This document shows positions 8,092 to 16,920 of a stretch of 64,000 nucleotides of DNA, one piece after another (the first letter of the stretch is position 1; each line of letters starts with the position of its first letter). The position numbers and the translations under genes are program-made. This DNA comes from Nocardioides thalensis (GTDB taxonomy: Bacteria > Actinomycetota > Actinomycetes > Propionibacteriales > Nocardioidaceae). Under the pieces are notes generated by a model, which made no database searches, was not told the DNA's origin, and worked only from the letters and a program-made list of their open reading frames with translations. Location of the stretch: assembly GCF_013410655.1 (NCBI RefSeq), contig NZ_JACCFP010000001.1, positions 4,425,501 to 4,489,500 of the forward strand, in the 5' to 3' direction.

Positions 8092-8640
8092 TCAGTCGGC
8101 CGCGGGCGGCAGGACGACCACGTAGCGACGCGGCTCGACGCCCTCGGACTCCGAGGTCAGACCGGCGGCGGCGACGGCGTCGTGCACGATCTTGCGCTCG
8201 AACGGGGACATCGGGTCGAGGGACACCGGCTTGCCGGACGCCTTCACCTCGGCGGCCGTCTCCTCGCCCAGCTTCGTCAGGCGGGAGCGCTTGTCGGCGC
8301 GGAACCCGGAGATGTCGAGCATGAGCCGCGAGCGCTCGCCGGTTTCCCGGTAGACCGCCAGACGGGTGAGCTCCTGGAGGGCCTCGAGCACCTTGCCGTC
8401 GGGGCCGACGAGCTGGCTGAGGTCGGCGCCCACGATCGAGACCGCGGCGCGGTCGGCCTCGACGTCCATGTCCAGGTCGCCGTCCAGGTCCGCGATGTCG
8501 AGCAGCTCCTCGAGGTAGTCGGCGGCGATGTCGCCCTCCTGCTCGAGACGCTCCACGAGCGACGTTCCGCCGTCCTGGTCGGCAGCGGAGTCGGTGGTCT
8601 CGGTCGTCTCGGCCTCGGTGGTGTCGAGCTCGGCGTTCAC
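8092..8640 (-). CDS. jag: Jag/KhpB-like R3H and KH domain RNA-binding protein
   Basis: 182 aa with the GTG at 8640, which overlaps the yidC stop (GTGA). The frame remains open upstream, but that part overlaps yidC and is not protein-like. An acidic N-terminus (1-35) is followed by a KH-type segment (about 57-110: VSIVGADLSQLVGPDGKVLE, LTRLAVYRETGERSRLMLD) and a C-terminal R3H domain (PMSPFERKIVHDAVA, then EPRRYVVVLP). Family members bind RNA. In actinobacteria the gene nearly always sits between yidC and rsmG. The molecular role here is inferred from the family only. Confidence 0.9.
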   Translation of the reverse strand: MNAELDTTEAETTETTDSAADQDGGTSLVERLEQEGDIAADYLEELLDIADLDGDLDMDVEADRAAVSIVGADLSQLVGPDGKVLEALQELTRLAVYRETGERSRLMLDISGFRADKRSRLTKLGEETAAEVKASGKPVSLDPMSPFERKIVHDAVAAAGLTSESEGVEPRRYVVVLPPAAD

Positions 8641-9671
8641 GGGGTGCCTCCATCGGTCTTGGGCTTGCCGCCCGGGTTGTTCTGGTTCGCGGGGCCGCTC
8701 TTGCGCTGGGAGCGGGACTGCCGCTTGGGCTGCTGGCGGGTCGCGGGGCGCCGGTCGGTCTCGGTGACCTCGGTGCCCTCGGCCGGCGCCTCGTACGCGG
8801 CGTACTTCTCGGGGTGCTTGGCGGCCTTCGCCTTGTCGCGGTCCTGCTTCGCCTTGAAGGCAGGCGTACCGGGGGCCGGGTTGTTGCGGATCACGTAGAA
8901 CTGCTGGCCCATGGTCCACAGGTTCGACGTCGTCCAGTACAGGAGGACACCGATCGGGAACGCTACGCCACCGAGGCCGAACGCCACCGGGAGGATGTAG
9001 AGCAGCATCTTCTGCTGCTGCGCGTACGGGCCCGTCAGTGCGTCGGCCGGCATGTTCTTGGCCATCAGCTGGCGCTGCGTGGTGAAGGTCGTCGCGGTCA
9101 TCGCCAGCACCAGGATCGCCGCCACGATCATCACGGCGACGTTGTCGGCGCCTTCGCCCATCGGGCTCGCCGCCCAGAACGAGCGGGCGAGGCCGATCTC
9201 ACCGAACAGCTCGGAGTTCCCGAACTGCGTCGCGAGCTCCTTGGTCAGGAAGCCGTGCTCCTTCTGGTGCTTCGCCGCCTGGTCGAGCAGCCGGAACAGC
9301 GCGAAGAAGATCGGCATCTGGAGCAGGATCGGCAGGCAGGAGGCGAACGGGTTGGTGCCGGCCTCCTTGTACAGCTTCATCGTCTCCTCGGCGAGACGCT
9401 GCCGGTCGTGGCCGTACTTCTTCTGCAGCTCGCGCACCTTCGGCTGGATGAGCTGCATGTTGCGGCTCGACTTGATCTGCTTCACGAAGAGCGGGATCAG
9501 TGCAGCGCGGATGACCAGCGTGAGGCCGACGATCGACAGCGCCCAGGCGGCACCCCCGGCGGGGTCGAGACCGATCAGGTCGAAGAGCTTGTGCCAGCCG
9601 ATCAGCACCGCCGAGATGATGTAGTACAGCGGCACCATGATGAAGTGGCCGATGTCGCCGATGATCCCCAC
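8637..9671 (-). CDS. yidC: Membrane protein insertase YidC (Oxa1 family)
   Basis: 344 aa. Inserts and folds inner-membrane proteins with or without SecYEG. Hydrophobic segments are visible at about 10-30, 40-60 (WALSIVGLTLVIRAALIPLF), 110-130 (SCLPILLQMPIFFALFRLL), 180-200 and 220-245. The conserved positively charged groove arginine follows in the LVIRA region. A basic cytoplasmic C-terminal tail of ~80 residues (KRQSRSQRKSGPANQ) is typical of Gram-positive YidC that contacts ribosomes. Situated in the usual yidD-yidC-jag order, and one base separates its start from the yidD stop. Confidence 0.95.
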   Translation of the reverse strand: MGIIGDIGHFIMVPLYYIISAVLIGWHKLFDLIGLDPAGGAAWALSIVGLTLVIRAALIPLFVKQIKSSRNMQLIQPKVRELQKKYGHDRQRLAEETMKLYKEAGTNPFASCLPILLQMPIFFALFRLLDQAAKHQKEHGFLTKELATQFGNSELFGEIGLARSFWAASPMGEGADNVAVMIVAAILVLAMTATTFTTQRQLMAKNMPADALTGPYAQQQKMLLYILPVAFGLGGVAFPIGVLLYWTTSNLWTMGQQFYVIRNNPAPGTPAFKAKQDRDKAKAAKHPEKYAAYEAPAEGTEVTETDRRPATRQQPKRQSRSQRKSGPANQNNPGGKPKTDGGTP

Positions 9672-9959
9672 TCAGACTCCTAGGTCAGGGTTGGTTGCTG
9701 CAGGCTTGGTGGCTGCGCCGGCGGAGGCCGTGCGGAGCGGTGGAACTCGAGGTGGAACATGGTCGACCCCGCCAGGGGCCCACGGGTGGCAACGACCGAG
9801 GCGCCGTACGGTCAGCCAGCTCCCCTTGATCGCGCCGTGCCGGTCGAGCGCCTCGACCGCGTAGTGCGAGCAGGAGGGGTAGTAGCGGCAGACCTGGCCC
9901 AGCAGCGGGCTGAGCGTGAACTGGTAGACCCGCACCAGTCCGATCAGGACCCACTTCAC
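9672..9959 (-). CDS. yidD: Membrane protein insertion efficiency factor YidD
   Basis: 95 aa from the GTG at 9959, which overlaps the rnpA stop as GTGA; a frame start at 9995 is possible but would overlap rnpA by 40 bp. The family core is clear: YQFTLSPLLGQVCRYYPSCSHYAVEALDRHGAIKG split across residues 11-46, containing the CRYYPSCSHYA signature, then RLGRCHPWAPGGVDHVP. Known as a small membrane-associated protein assisting YidC-dependent insertion. Confidence 0.93.
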   Translation of the reverse strand: MKWVLIGLVRVYQFTLSPLLGQVCRYYPSCSHYAVEALDRHGAIKGSWLTVRRLGRCHPWAPGGVDHVPPRVPPLRTASAGAATKPAATNPDLGV

Positions 9960-10300
9960 CGGGGCGCTCGCTGCTGCGTCACCTGTTGGAGGCAACGGTC
10001 GAGGTCGGTGCCCAGTTCCTCGTACGACGCCGCGGCCGACGCCGGGAGCGCCCGCACGACGAGTCGCGAACCCGCGGGCAGCTGGTCGAGGCGCGCGCTC
10101 GCGGCATGACGGAGCCGGCGCTTCACGCGGTTGCGGACGACCGCGCCGCCCACCTGCTTGCTGACCACCAGGCCCACCGCCACGCCGGACTCCCCGGGCG
10201 CGAGATGCGCCACCAGGGTGCGCGAACCAGCGCGCCGACCCTGGCGGGTGACGCGCTGGAAGTCGGCCGATTCCCTCAGCCGGTGGGCGGCAGGCAACAC
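9956..10300 (-). CDS. rnpA: Ribonuclease P protein component
   Basis: 114 aa. Basic cofactor of RNase P RNA in tRNA 5' maturation. LPAAHRLRESADFQRVTRQG at the N-terminus and the RNR signature as VVRNRVKRRLRHAASARL (about 54-71) identify the family. It lies between rpmH and yidD, its conserved location. Confidence 0.96.
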   Translation of the reverse strand: MLPAAHRLRESADFQRVTRQGRRAGSRTLVAHLAPGESGVAVGLVVSKQVGGAVVRNRVKRRLRHAASARLDQLPAGSRLVVRALPASAAASYEELGTDLDRCLQQVTQQRAPR

Positions 10301-10318
10301 GAATGCCCGGCCTCCGCC

Positions 10319-10456
10319 TCAGACGGCGAGGCTCTTGCGGCCCTTCCGGCGGCGGCTGGACAGGATCGCGCGACCGGCGCGGGTGCGCATCCGCAGTCGG
10401 AAGCCGTGCGTCTTGTGACGACGACGGTTGTTCGGCTGGTACGTCCGCTTGCTCAC
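10319..10456 (-). CDS. rpmH: 50S ribosomal protein L34
   Basis: 45 aa, GTG start at 10456, reading MSKRTYQPNNRRRHKTHGFR onward and ending GRKSLAV. The composition and KRTYQPNNRRR opening are diagnostic. The 18-bp gap to rnpA indicates co-transcription from a promoter in the rpmH-dnaA interval. Confidence 0.98.
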   Translation of the reverse strand: MSKRTYQPNNRRRHKTHGFRLRMRTRAGRAILSSRRRKGRKSLAV

Positions 10457-11010
10457 GATGGGCCTCTCAGGTTTCGTTCGGGAAGGGCCACCCGGTCAGA
10501 CCGACTCGGTTCGACTTCGGCTGGCACCGCGCACTCACGGGCGTGGAAGTCCGTGGGCATGCGGCACCGGTCGACACCGGATGACCGCCCAACGGTACGC
10601 GGGCGCGAGGAACAGGGTCAAACCGACGGATCACCTCGGTCCGCCGCTGCCGGGAACCAGTTCACCACAATTCCGCACGCCCTGTGGATAGCGGGTTGAT
10701 CCACAGGCGCGGCGGCGGTTAGGTTCGACCCATCCGGGATTCCCCGCCGCTTGTCGCGACGTGGCACAACAGACGAGGCCGCAGCCTCGGCCGAACTCTC
10801 CGGACTGGGGGGCTGACCTGCGGAAACTCGTCGTTGACCGCTTCACGCATCGGCCTCGGGCAGGCGCCGTCGACGTCGACGGCCCAGTGTTCACAACCTG
10901 TGGACAAAGTTGTGGAGGTGCCCGGCCGCCCACCGGCGGGCGAGTCCCTCCGAAGCGTGACCGTTCGCCCCCGCGACCGGCCACGACCCGAGGTCGAGAG
11001 CAGGAGAGGA
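10457..11010. promoter_or_regulatory. rpmH-dnaA divergent intergenic region with DnaA boxes
   Basis: A 554-bp non-coding interval carrying promoters for rpmH (leftward) and dnaA (rightward). DnaA-box-like nonamers occur at 10683-10691 (reverse CTATCCACA), 10697-10705 (TGATCCACA) and 10899-10907 (reverse TTGTCCACA, a consensus match), with another TGTGGA at 10911-10916. The 10683/10697 pair is inverted. This suggests autoregulation of dnaA or an auxiliary part of the origin. A reading frame that extends dnaA back to 10834 runs through these sites and is rejected as the start. Confidence 0.65.
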
Positions 11011-12558
11011 ATGCCCGTGGACGGGACGTCGGACGAGGGCCGCATGCAGGCCGGCAACGAGGGGCAGTCGCCCGCCACCACGGCGGCGACCACCGAGTCC
11101 GGTGACGCGACGGCCCGCCTCGAGACCGCTTGGCGCGCGGTCATCGACGAGCTCCAGGCCCACCAGCGCGCCTGGCTCCAGGCGAGCAAGCCGGTCACCA
11201 TGCACGGCACCACCGCGATCGTCGCGGTCCCCGACGACTTCACGCGCAAGCGGCTCGAGGGCCGCCTTCGCGGCCAGCTCGAGGACGCCCTCACCGAGCA
11301 GTTCGGCAACGAGGTGCAGCTCGCGGTCACCGTCGACGCCAGCCTGCACAGCGATGCGCCGGCCGAGCCGGTCTCGTTCGACGACACGACTCTCCCGGGC
11401 CTGTCGGCCGAAGGCGACTTGTCGACAAATCAACAGGTCGACTCGTCGACTTATCCATCCGGCGCCCCCACGCCCCCGTCGTACGACGCCGCGGATCCGA
11501 GCCGGCCCGGCACCGCCAACGAGGCGCGGCTCAACCCGAAGTACACCTTCGAGACGTTCGTCATCGGCTCGTCGAACCGGTTCCCGCACGCGGCCGCCGT
11601 CGCGGTCGCCGAGGCGCCCGGGAAGTCCTACAACCCGCTGCTCGTCTACGGCGACTCCGGGCTGGGCAAGACCCACCTTCTCCACGCGATCGGCCACTAC
11701 GTGCGCAGCCTCTACACCGGGGCGAAGGTGCGCTACGTGAGCTCGGAGGAGTTCACCAACGAGTTCATCAACTCCATCCGCGACGACCGGCAGGACCGTT
11801 TCAAGCGTCGTTACCGCGAGGTCGACGTCCTGCTCATCGACGACATCCAGTTCCTCGAGGGCAAGACCCAGACCCAGGAGGAGTTCTTCCACACGTTCAA
11901 CTACCTCCACAACGCCAACAAGCAGATCGTCCTCACCTCCGACCGCCCGCCCAAGCGACTCGAGGCGCTCGAGGACCGGCTGCGCAACCGGTTCGAGTGG
12001 GGCCTGATCACCGACGTCCAGGTCCCCGACCTCGAGACCCGGATCGCGATCCTCCGCAAGAAGGCCGCGATGGACCGGCTCACCGCGCCGCCGGACGTGC
12101 TCGAGTTCATCGCCTCGAAGATCCAGACCAACATCCGCGAGCTCGAGGGCGCGCTGATCCGGGTGACGGCGTTCGCCAACCTCAACCGGCAGGAGGTCGA
12201 CCTGACCCTCGCCGAGATCGTGCTCAAGGACCTCATCCCCGACGGGGGCGAGCCCGAGATCACTGCGTCGCTGATCATCGCCCAGACGGCGAACTACTTC
12301 GGCCTCTCCATCGACGAGCTCACCGGCCCGAGCCGCGGGCGCCACCTGGTGATGGCCCGCCAGATCGCGATGTACCTCTGCCGCGAGCTCACTGGCCTGT
12401 CGCTGCCGAAGATCGGAGCCCAGTTCGGCAACCGCGACCACACGACCGTCATGTACGCCGAGCGGAAGATCAACCAGCTGCTCGGCGAGCGGCGCGCCGT
12501 GTTCAACCAGGTCAGCGAGCTCACCAACCGGGTCAAGATGCAGGCCCGCCAGGGCTGA
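11011..12558 (+). CDS. dnaA: Chromosomal replication initiator protein DnaA
   Basis: 515 aa; the ATG at 11011 is preceded by AGGAGAGG at 11002-11009. Domain I spans about 34-112. Domain II is a variable linker (about 113-172) with an unusually low-GC stretch. The AAA+ ATPase (about 173-395) carries Walker A GDSGLGKT (214-221), Walker B LLIDDIQFL and the arginine-rich sensor segment LEDRLRNRFEWGL. The C-terminal DNA-binding domain IV has GAQFGNRDHTTVMYAE, which reads DnaA boxes. It initiates replication at the adjacent box-rich dnaA-dnaN region. Confidence 0.98.
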   Translation: MPVDGTSDEGRMQAGNEGQSPATTAATTESGDATARLETAWRAVIDELQAHQRAWLQASKPVTMHGTTAIVAVPDDFTRKRLEGRLRGQLEDALTEQFGNEVQLAVTVDASLHSDAPAEPVSFDDTTLPGLSAEGDLSTNQQVDSSTYPSGAPTPPSYDAADPSRPGTANEARLNPKYTFETFVIGSSNRFPHAAAVAVAEAPGKSYNPLLVYGDSGLGKTHLLHAIGHYVRSLYTGAKVRYVSSEEFTNEFINSIRDDRQDRFKRRYREVDVLLIDDIQFLEGKTQTQEEFFHTFNYLHNANKQIVLTSDRPPKRLEALEDRLRNRFEWGLITDVQVPDLETRIAILRKKAAMDRLTAPPDVLEFIASKIQTNIRELEGALIRVTAFANLNRQEVDLTLAEIVLKDLIPDGGEPEITASLIIAQTANYFGLSIDELTGPSRGRHLVMARQIAMYLCRELTGLSLPKIGAQFGNRDHTTVMYAERKINQLLGERRAVFNQVSELTNRVKMQARQG

Positions 12559-12976
12559 CCCCCTGCTGGTCACCACGCCCGCCTGTGGACGAAACCCCGA
12601 ATTACCTCCGAACTACACGGGGAGGATTCGGGGGACCGACCGGTGCGTGTGATTCACAACCGCGCCGGGTCCACACCGCGCCCCTCGTCGTACACGACTC
12701 GTCCACAGCCCCTGTGCGCACCCACACCCGGTCTGACCAGCGCCGATGCCGGTCGTCCACAGATTCCACCGACGCTATGACTCCTACGAGAATTCCTACG
12801 CACCCCAACGACGTCGAACTCCGACCGGCCCTCTCCCTGTGGAAACGACCCCTCCCGCCCCGCTGCGAGCCGCACCACCCGCGTGGCAGGATGCTCCCCA
12901 CCACCACACCCGTGTCATTCCCTGCCGGGACATGAGTGCGACGCCCGGACGCTGACGCCCCAAGAAGGACACCACT
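12559..12976. other. oriC: Candidate replication origin oriC (dnaA-dnaN intergenic)
   Basis: A 418-bp non-coding interval in the position of oriC in Streptomyces and mycobacteria. DnaA-box-like nonamers are at 12584-12592 (reverse TCGTCCACA), 12667-12675 (GGGTCCACA, weak), 12699-12707 (TCGTCCACA), 12753-12761 (TCGTCCACA) and 12839-12847 (reverse GTTTCCACA). Three of the boxes share TCGTCCACA, differing from the E. coli consensus at position 2, as expected in high-GC actinobacteria. The least GC-rich part is around 12775-12802 (ATGACTCCTACGAGAATTCC), a possible unwinding element. Confidence 0.75.
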
Positions 12977-14113
12977 GTGAAGTTCCGAGTCGACCGCGAC
13001 GTCCTCGCTGACGCTGTCGCCTGGGCGGCGCGCAGCCTGCCCGTCCGTCCCAGCGCACCGGTGCTCGCCGGCCTGCTCATCGAGGCGGGCGACGACGGCC
13101 TCGTGCTGTCGACCTTCGACTACGAGACCTCGGCCCGCGCCACCCTCACCGCCGAGGTGAGCGACGAGGGCACCGCCCTCGTCAGCGGCCGGCTCCTCGC
13201 CGACATCTGCCGCGCGCTGCCGGGCAAGCCGGTCGACGTGTCGCTCGAGGGCGCCCGGGTCTCCATCACCTGCGGCTCCTCGCGGTTCTCGCTCCAGACG
13301 ATGCCGGTCGCCGACTACCCGACGATCCCGGAGATGCCCGCCGCCACCGGCACGGTGCCGAGCGAGACGTTCGCGCACGCGGTCGGCCAGGCGGTCACCG
13401 CCGCCGGCCGCGACGACATGCTCCCGGTGCTCACGGGGGTGCGCATCGAGATCGAGGGCGACACCATCACGCTCCTCGCCACCGACCGCTTCCGGCTGTC
13501 GATGCGCGAGCTCGGCTGGACGCCCGGCACCCCGGACGCCTCGCTCGCCGCGCTGGTCCCGGCCAAGGTGCTCGGCGACACCGCGAAGTCCCTCACCGCC
13601 GGCCCGGAGATCACCATCGCGCTGTCCGCGTCGGGCAGTGGCGACGGGCTCATCGGCTTCGAGGGCAGCGGCCCCGGCGGGGTCCGCCGTACGACGACCC
13701 GCCTGCTCGACGGAGAGTTCCCCAAGGTGCGGGCGCTCTTCCCCAGCGAGCGGCTCACCGTCGCGACGATCGACAAGGCCGCGCTCATCGACTCGGTCAA
13801 GCGCGTCGCGCTCGTCGCCGAGCGCAACACCGCGGTGCAGCTGGCGTTCAAGGACGGCGCCCTGACGCTCGAGGCCGGCTCCGGCGACGAGGCCCAGGCG
13901 GCCGAGTCGGTGCCCGCGACCATCGACGGCGAGGACCTCGTCACCGGCTTCAATCCGCAGTTCCTCCTCGACGGCCTCACCGCGATCGACGAGGCGGTCG
14001 TCGAGCTCGCGTTCACGCAGGCGTCCAAGCCGGTCGTCATCAGCGGCACCACCGAGGACAGCTCCGAGGCGGGATTCAAGTACCTGTTGATGCCCCGGCG
14101 CTTGTTGAGCTAG
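12977..14113 (+). CDS. dnaN: DNA polymerase III beta subunit (sliding clamp)
   Basis: 378 aa, GTG start, AAGAAGGA upstream as ribosome-binding site. The opening MKFRVDRDVLADAVAWAARS, VLAGLLIEA, RFSLQTMPVADYPTIP and MLPVLTGVRIEIEGDTITLLATDRFR are typical of the first two clamp domains. The C-terminus YLLMPRRL matches the conserved end of DnaN. It forms a homodimeric ring that tethers polymerase. Transcription probably comes from the oriC interval. Confidence 0.98.
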   Translation: MKFRVDRDVLADAVAWAARSLPVRPSAPVLAGLLIEAGDDGLVLSTFDYETSARATLTAEVSDEGTALVSGRLLADICRALPGKPVDVSLEGARVSITCGSSRFSLQTMPVADYPTIPEMPAATGTVPSETFAHAVGQAVTAAGRDDMLPVLTGVRIEIEGDTITLLATDRFRLSMRELGWTPGTPDASLAALVPAKVLGDTAKSLTAGPEITIALSASGSGDGLIGFEGSGPGGVRRTTTRLLDGEFPKVRALFPSERLTVATIDKAALIDSVKRVALVAERNTAVQLAFKDGALTLEAGSGDEAQAAESVPATIDGEDLVTGFNPQFLLDGLTAIDEAVVELAFTQASKPVVISGTTEDSSEAGFKYLLMPRRLLS

Positions 14114-14224
14114 TCGCTGAAAGGGTCTCGACTCGGCGTCGCGACCTCGCAGGCTCGGTCGCGGCCTCGCTCGACCTGCCTCGCCACGCGGCCGCTCCTT
14201 CGTCGCGCCCGCTAGGCTCCCCAT

Positions 14225-15139
14225 ATGCACATCGGACTCGTCGGCCTCGGGAAGATGGGCGGCAACATGCGCACCCGGATGCGCAACGCGGGCCTCACCG
14301 TGGTCGGCTACGACCGCAACCCCGACGTCAGCGACGTCGACAGCCTGGCCGCGCTGGTCGACGCGCTCCCCAGCCCCAAGGTCGTGTGGGTGATGGTGCC
14401 CTCCGGCGACCCGACCCGCTCGACCATCGCGGAGCTCAAGGAGCTGCTCGGCGAGGGCGACCTCGTGGTCGACGGCGGCAACTCCAAGTACACCGACGAC
14501 GCGGTCAACGCCGCCTCGCTGGCAGAGAAGGGCATCGGCTTCGTCGACTGCGGCGTCTCCGGCGGGGTGTGGGGGCTCGAGAACGGCTACGCCCTGATGT
14601 ACGGCGGCGCGGCCGAGGACGCCGCGAAGGTGATGCCGGCGTTCGAGGCGCTCAAGCCGGGTGACACCGAGGACGGCCTGGTGCACTGCGGGTCCGCGCC
14701 GGGTGCCGGCCACTTCGCGAAGATGGTCCACAACGGGATCGAGTACGCGATGATGCAGGCCTACGCCGAGGGATGGGAGCTGCTCGAGAAGTCCGAGCTC
14801 GTCGAGAACGTGCCCGACATCTTCTCCTCCTGGCGCACCGGCACCGTCGTCCGCTCCTGGCTGCTCGACCTCCTGACCGAGGCGATCCGCGAGGACGAGC
14901 ACCTCGACAAGCTGCGCGGCTACGCCGAGGACTCCGGCGAGGGCCGGTGGACCGTCGAGGCGGCCATCGAGAACGCCGTCCCGATGCACGTCATCGCCGC
15001 GTCGCTCTTCGCGCGGTTCACCTCCCGCCAGGACGACAGCCCGGCGATGAAGGCGATCGCCGCGATGCGCAACCAGTTCGGCGGTCACGCCGTGCACACC
15101 GAGCCGCCCCCGGGTGGCGAGGCCAACCCGGACGTCTGA
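14225..15139 (+). CDS. gnd: 6-phosphogluconate dehydrogenase, short (decarboxylating) type
   Basis: 304 aa, much shorter than the ~470-aa classical enzyme and matching the short GntZ-like class. NAD(P)-binding GLVGLGKMGGNM (4-15), VVDGGNSKYTDDA, DCGVSGGVWGLENGYALMYGG (substrate-binding SGG) and GAGHFAKMVHNGIEYAMMQA (catalytic lysine region) are all present. Converts 6-phosphogluconate to ribulose-5-phosphate and CO2 in the pentose phosphate pathway. Between dnaN and recF, its usual actinobacterial place. TAGGCT at 14213-14218 ends 6 nt before the ATG, suggesting a leaderless mRNA and an own promoter. Confidence 0.95.
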   Translation: MHIGLVGLGKMGGNMRTRMRNAGLTVVGYDRNPDVSDVDSLAALVDALPSPKVVWVMVPSGDPTRSTIAELKELLGEGDLVVDGGNSKYTDDAVNAASLAEKGIGFVDCGVSGGVWGLENGYALMYGGAAEDAAKVMPAFEALKPGDTEDGLVHCGSAPGAGHFAKMVHNGIEYAMMQAYAEGWELLEKSELVENVPDIFSSWRTGTVVRSWLLDLLTEAIREDEHLDKLRGYAEDSGEGRWTVEAAIENAVPMHVIAASLFARFTSRQDDSPAMKAIAAMRNQFGGHAVHTEPPPGGEANPDV

Positions 15140-15153
15140 GGGATGATGGTCGG

Positions 15154-16296
15154 GTGCACGTCAGCCACCTGACCCTCCACGACTTCCGGTCGTACGGCGA
15201 GGTGGACGTGCCCCTCGAGGCGGGGGTCACCGCGTTCATCGGGCGCAACGGCCAGGGCAAGACCAACCTGGTCGAGGCGATCGACTACCTCTCACGGCTC
15301 TCCTCGCACCGCGTCGCCACCGACGCGCCACTGGTGCGGGCCGGTGCCGAGCAGGCGGTGGTCCGCGCGGCCGTCGTACGCGACGGGCGCACGGCGGTCC
15401 TCGAGATCGAGCTCAACCCCGGCCGCGCCAACCGCGCCCGCGTCAACAAGTCGCCGCTGCCGCGCGCCCGCGACCTGGTCGGCCTGGTGCGCACGGTCGT
15501 CTTCAGCCCCGAGGACCTCACCCTGGTCAAGGGCGACCCGTCGGACCGGCGGCGGTTCCTCGACGACCTGCTCGTGCTGCGCACGCCGCGGCTCGCGGGG
15601 GTCAAGGCCGACTACGACCGGGTGCTCCGGCAGCGCAACACCCTCCTCAAGACGCTGTACGCCGCCCGCGGGCCCGCGCGCGAGGGCGCGCTCGCGACCC
15701 TCGCCGTGTGGGACGACCAGCTCGTCGCCACCGGGACCGAGCTGCTCGAGGCGCGGGAGCGCCTCGTGGCCGACCTGGCGCCGTACCTGGGCAAGGCCTA
15801 CGAGGCGGTGGCGCGTGGGGCGTCGCGCGACGACGCCCGCATCGCCTACGAGCCGTCGGTTCCTCTGGTGGTCGAGGAGGCCCGCACCGGCCGTCACGAG
15901 ACCTTCCGCTCCGAGCTCGCCCGCCGCCAGTCCGACGAGATCCGTCGCGGCATCACCCTGGTCGGCCCGCACCGCGACGAGCTGGTGATGACGCTCGGGC
16001 CGGGCGAGGACCAGCGGCTGCCCGTGAAGGGCTACGCCTCCCACGGTGAGTCGTGGTCATTCGCGCTCGCGCTGCGGCTCGCGTCCTACGACCTGCTGCG
16101 CGCCGACGGCGACGACCCGATCCTGATCCTCGACGACGTCTTCGCCGAGCTCGACACCGAGCGACGCGCCCAGCTGGCGGCGCTGGTCTCGGGCGCGGAG
16201 CAGGTCCTGGTCACCGCCGCCGTCGAGGCCGACGTGCCCGAGCAGCTCTCGGGCGCGGTGTTCCACGTGGCCGGCGGCGAGGTCACCCGTGCCTGA
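15154..16296 (+). CDS. recF: DNA replication/repair protein RecF
   Basis: 380 aa from the GTG at 15154, 14 nt after gnd; the frame is open further upstream inside gnd, but the product is not protein-like there. SMC/ABC-type ATPase of recombinational gap repair: Walker A GRNGQGKTNL (30-39), VVFSPEDLTLVKGDPSDRRRFLD with the signature region, LVGPHRDEL, GESWSFALALRLA and Walker B DPILILDDVFAELD. A GATGAT hexamer 6 nt before the GTG could be an internal leaderless promoter. Confidence 0.96.
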   Translation: MHVSHLTLHDFRSYGEVDVPLEAGVTAFIGRNGQGKTNLVEAIDYLSRLSSHRVATDAPLVRAGAEQAVVRAAVVRDGRTAVLEIELNPGRANRARVNKSPLPRARDLVGLVRTVVFSPEDLTLVKGDPSDRRRFLDDLLVLRTPRLAGVKADYDRVLRQRNTLLKTLYAARGPAREGALATLAVWDDQLVATGTELLEARERLVADLAPYLGKAYEAVARGASRDDARIAYEPSVPLVVEEARTGRHETFRSELARRQSDEIRRGITLVGPHRDELVMTLGPGEDQRLPVKGYASHGESWSFALALRLASYDLLRADGDDPILILDDVFAELDTERRAQLAALVSGAEQVLVTAAVEADVPEQLSGAVFHVAGGEVTRA

Positions 16297-16897
16297 CCAG
16301 GAACGCCCCGACGACCCGGAAACCCCCACCAGTGCGGGCAATTCTCCCGAGCCGGGCGACGACGACCACCGTCCCGAAGGGCTCGACCTGGCGCGCGCGA
16401 TCCTCCGCGGCACCGCGGGCGGACGGAAGTCGGATGTGCCGCGGCGCCGTACGAGCAAGTCCGGCGGGGGCAAGGACAACCGGCTCTGGCGGCGGTCCCG
16501 CGCGCAGGACGTGCCCACCAGCGGGGCGCACCCCGGCGAGCGCGACCCGCAGCTGCTCGGGTCGGAGGTGGCCCGGATCATCGAGGAGCGCGGCTGGGGG
16601 CTCGACCTCCAGGTGCGGGCGGTCTTCGCACGGTGGGGCGAGATCGTCGGTCCCGAGATCGGCGCCCACTCCACGCCCGAGGCGCTCACCGACGGCACCC
16701 TCGTCGTGCGCACCGACTCCACCGCATGGGCGACCCAGCTGAAGCTGCTCGCGGCGTCCCTCGTCAAGCGGCTCAACGCCGAGCTCGGCGACGGCACGGT
16801 GACCGTCGTCGAGGTGCTCGGGCCGACCGCGCCGAGCTGGAAGCACGGCCGGCTCGGCACCCGCGACGGGCGGGGCCCGCGCGACACCTACGGGTGA
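16289..16897 (+). CDS. DUF721 (DciA-like) protein
   Basis: 202 aa, GTG start overlapping recF by 8 bp. The first ~90 residues are disordered, rich in charged residues and proline. The DUF721 core begins near 92 (LLGSEVARIIEERGWGLDLQVRAVFARWGEIVGPEIG) and continues with a DGTLVVRTDSTAWATQLK strand. DUF721 proteins include DciA, the replicative helicase loader in bacteria lacking DnaC, so a role in DnaB loading is likely by family and by the recF-gyrB context. Not proven for this copy. Confidence 0.85.
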   Translation: MPDQERPDDPETPTSAGNSPEPGDDDHRPEGLDLARAILRGTAGGRKSDVPRRRTSKSGGGKDNRLWRRSRAQDVPTSGAHPGERDPQLLGSEVARIIEERGWGLDLQVRAVFARWGEIVGPEIGAHSTPEALTDGTLVVRTDSTAWATQLKLLAASLVKRLNAELGDGTVTVVEVLGPTAPSWKHGRLGTRDGRGPRDTYG

Positions 16898-16920
16898 GCG
16901 CGACGGCGAGCGCGAGGACG

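Noticed and set aside
10834..11010. Extended DnaA N-terminus from 10834
   Set aside because: No ribosome-binding site, runs through DnaA boxes, and the ATG at 11011 has AGGAGAGG upstream.
12602..15097. 831-codon minus-strand open frame over oriC, dnaN and gnd
   Set aside because: Antisense shadow of dnaN and gnd; it would also cover the oriC candidate.
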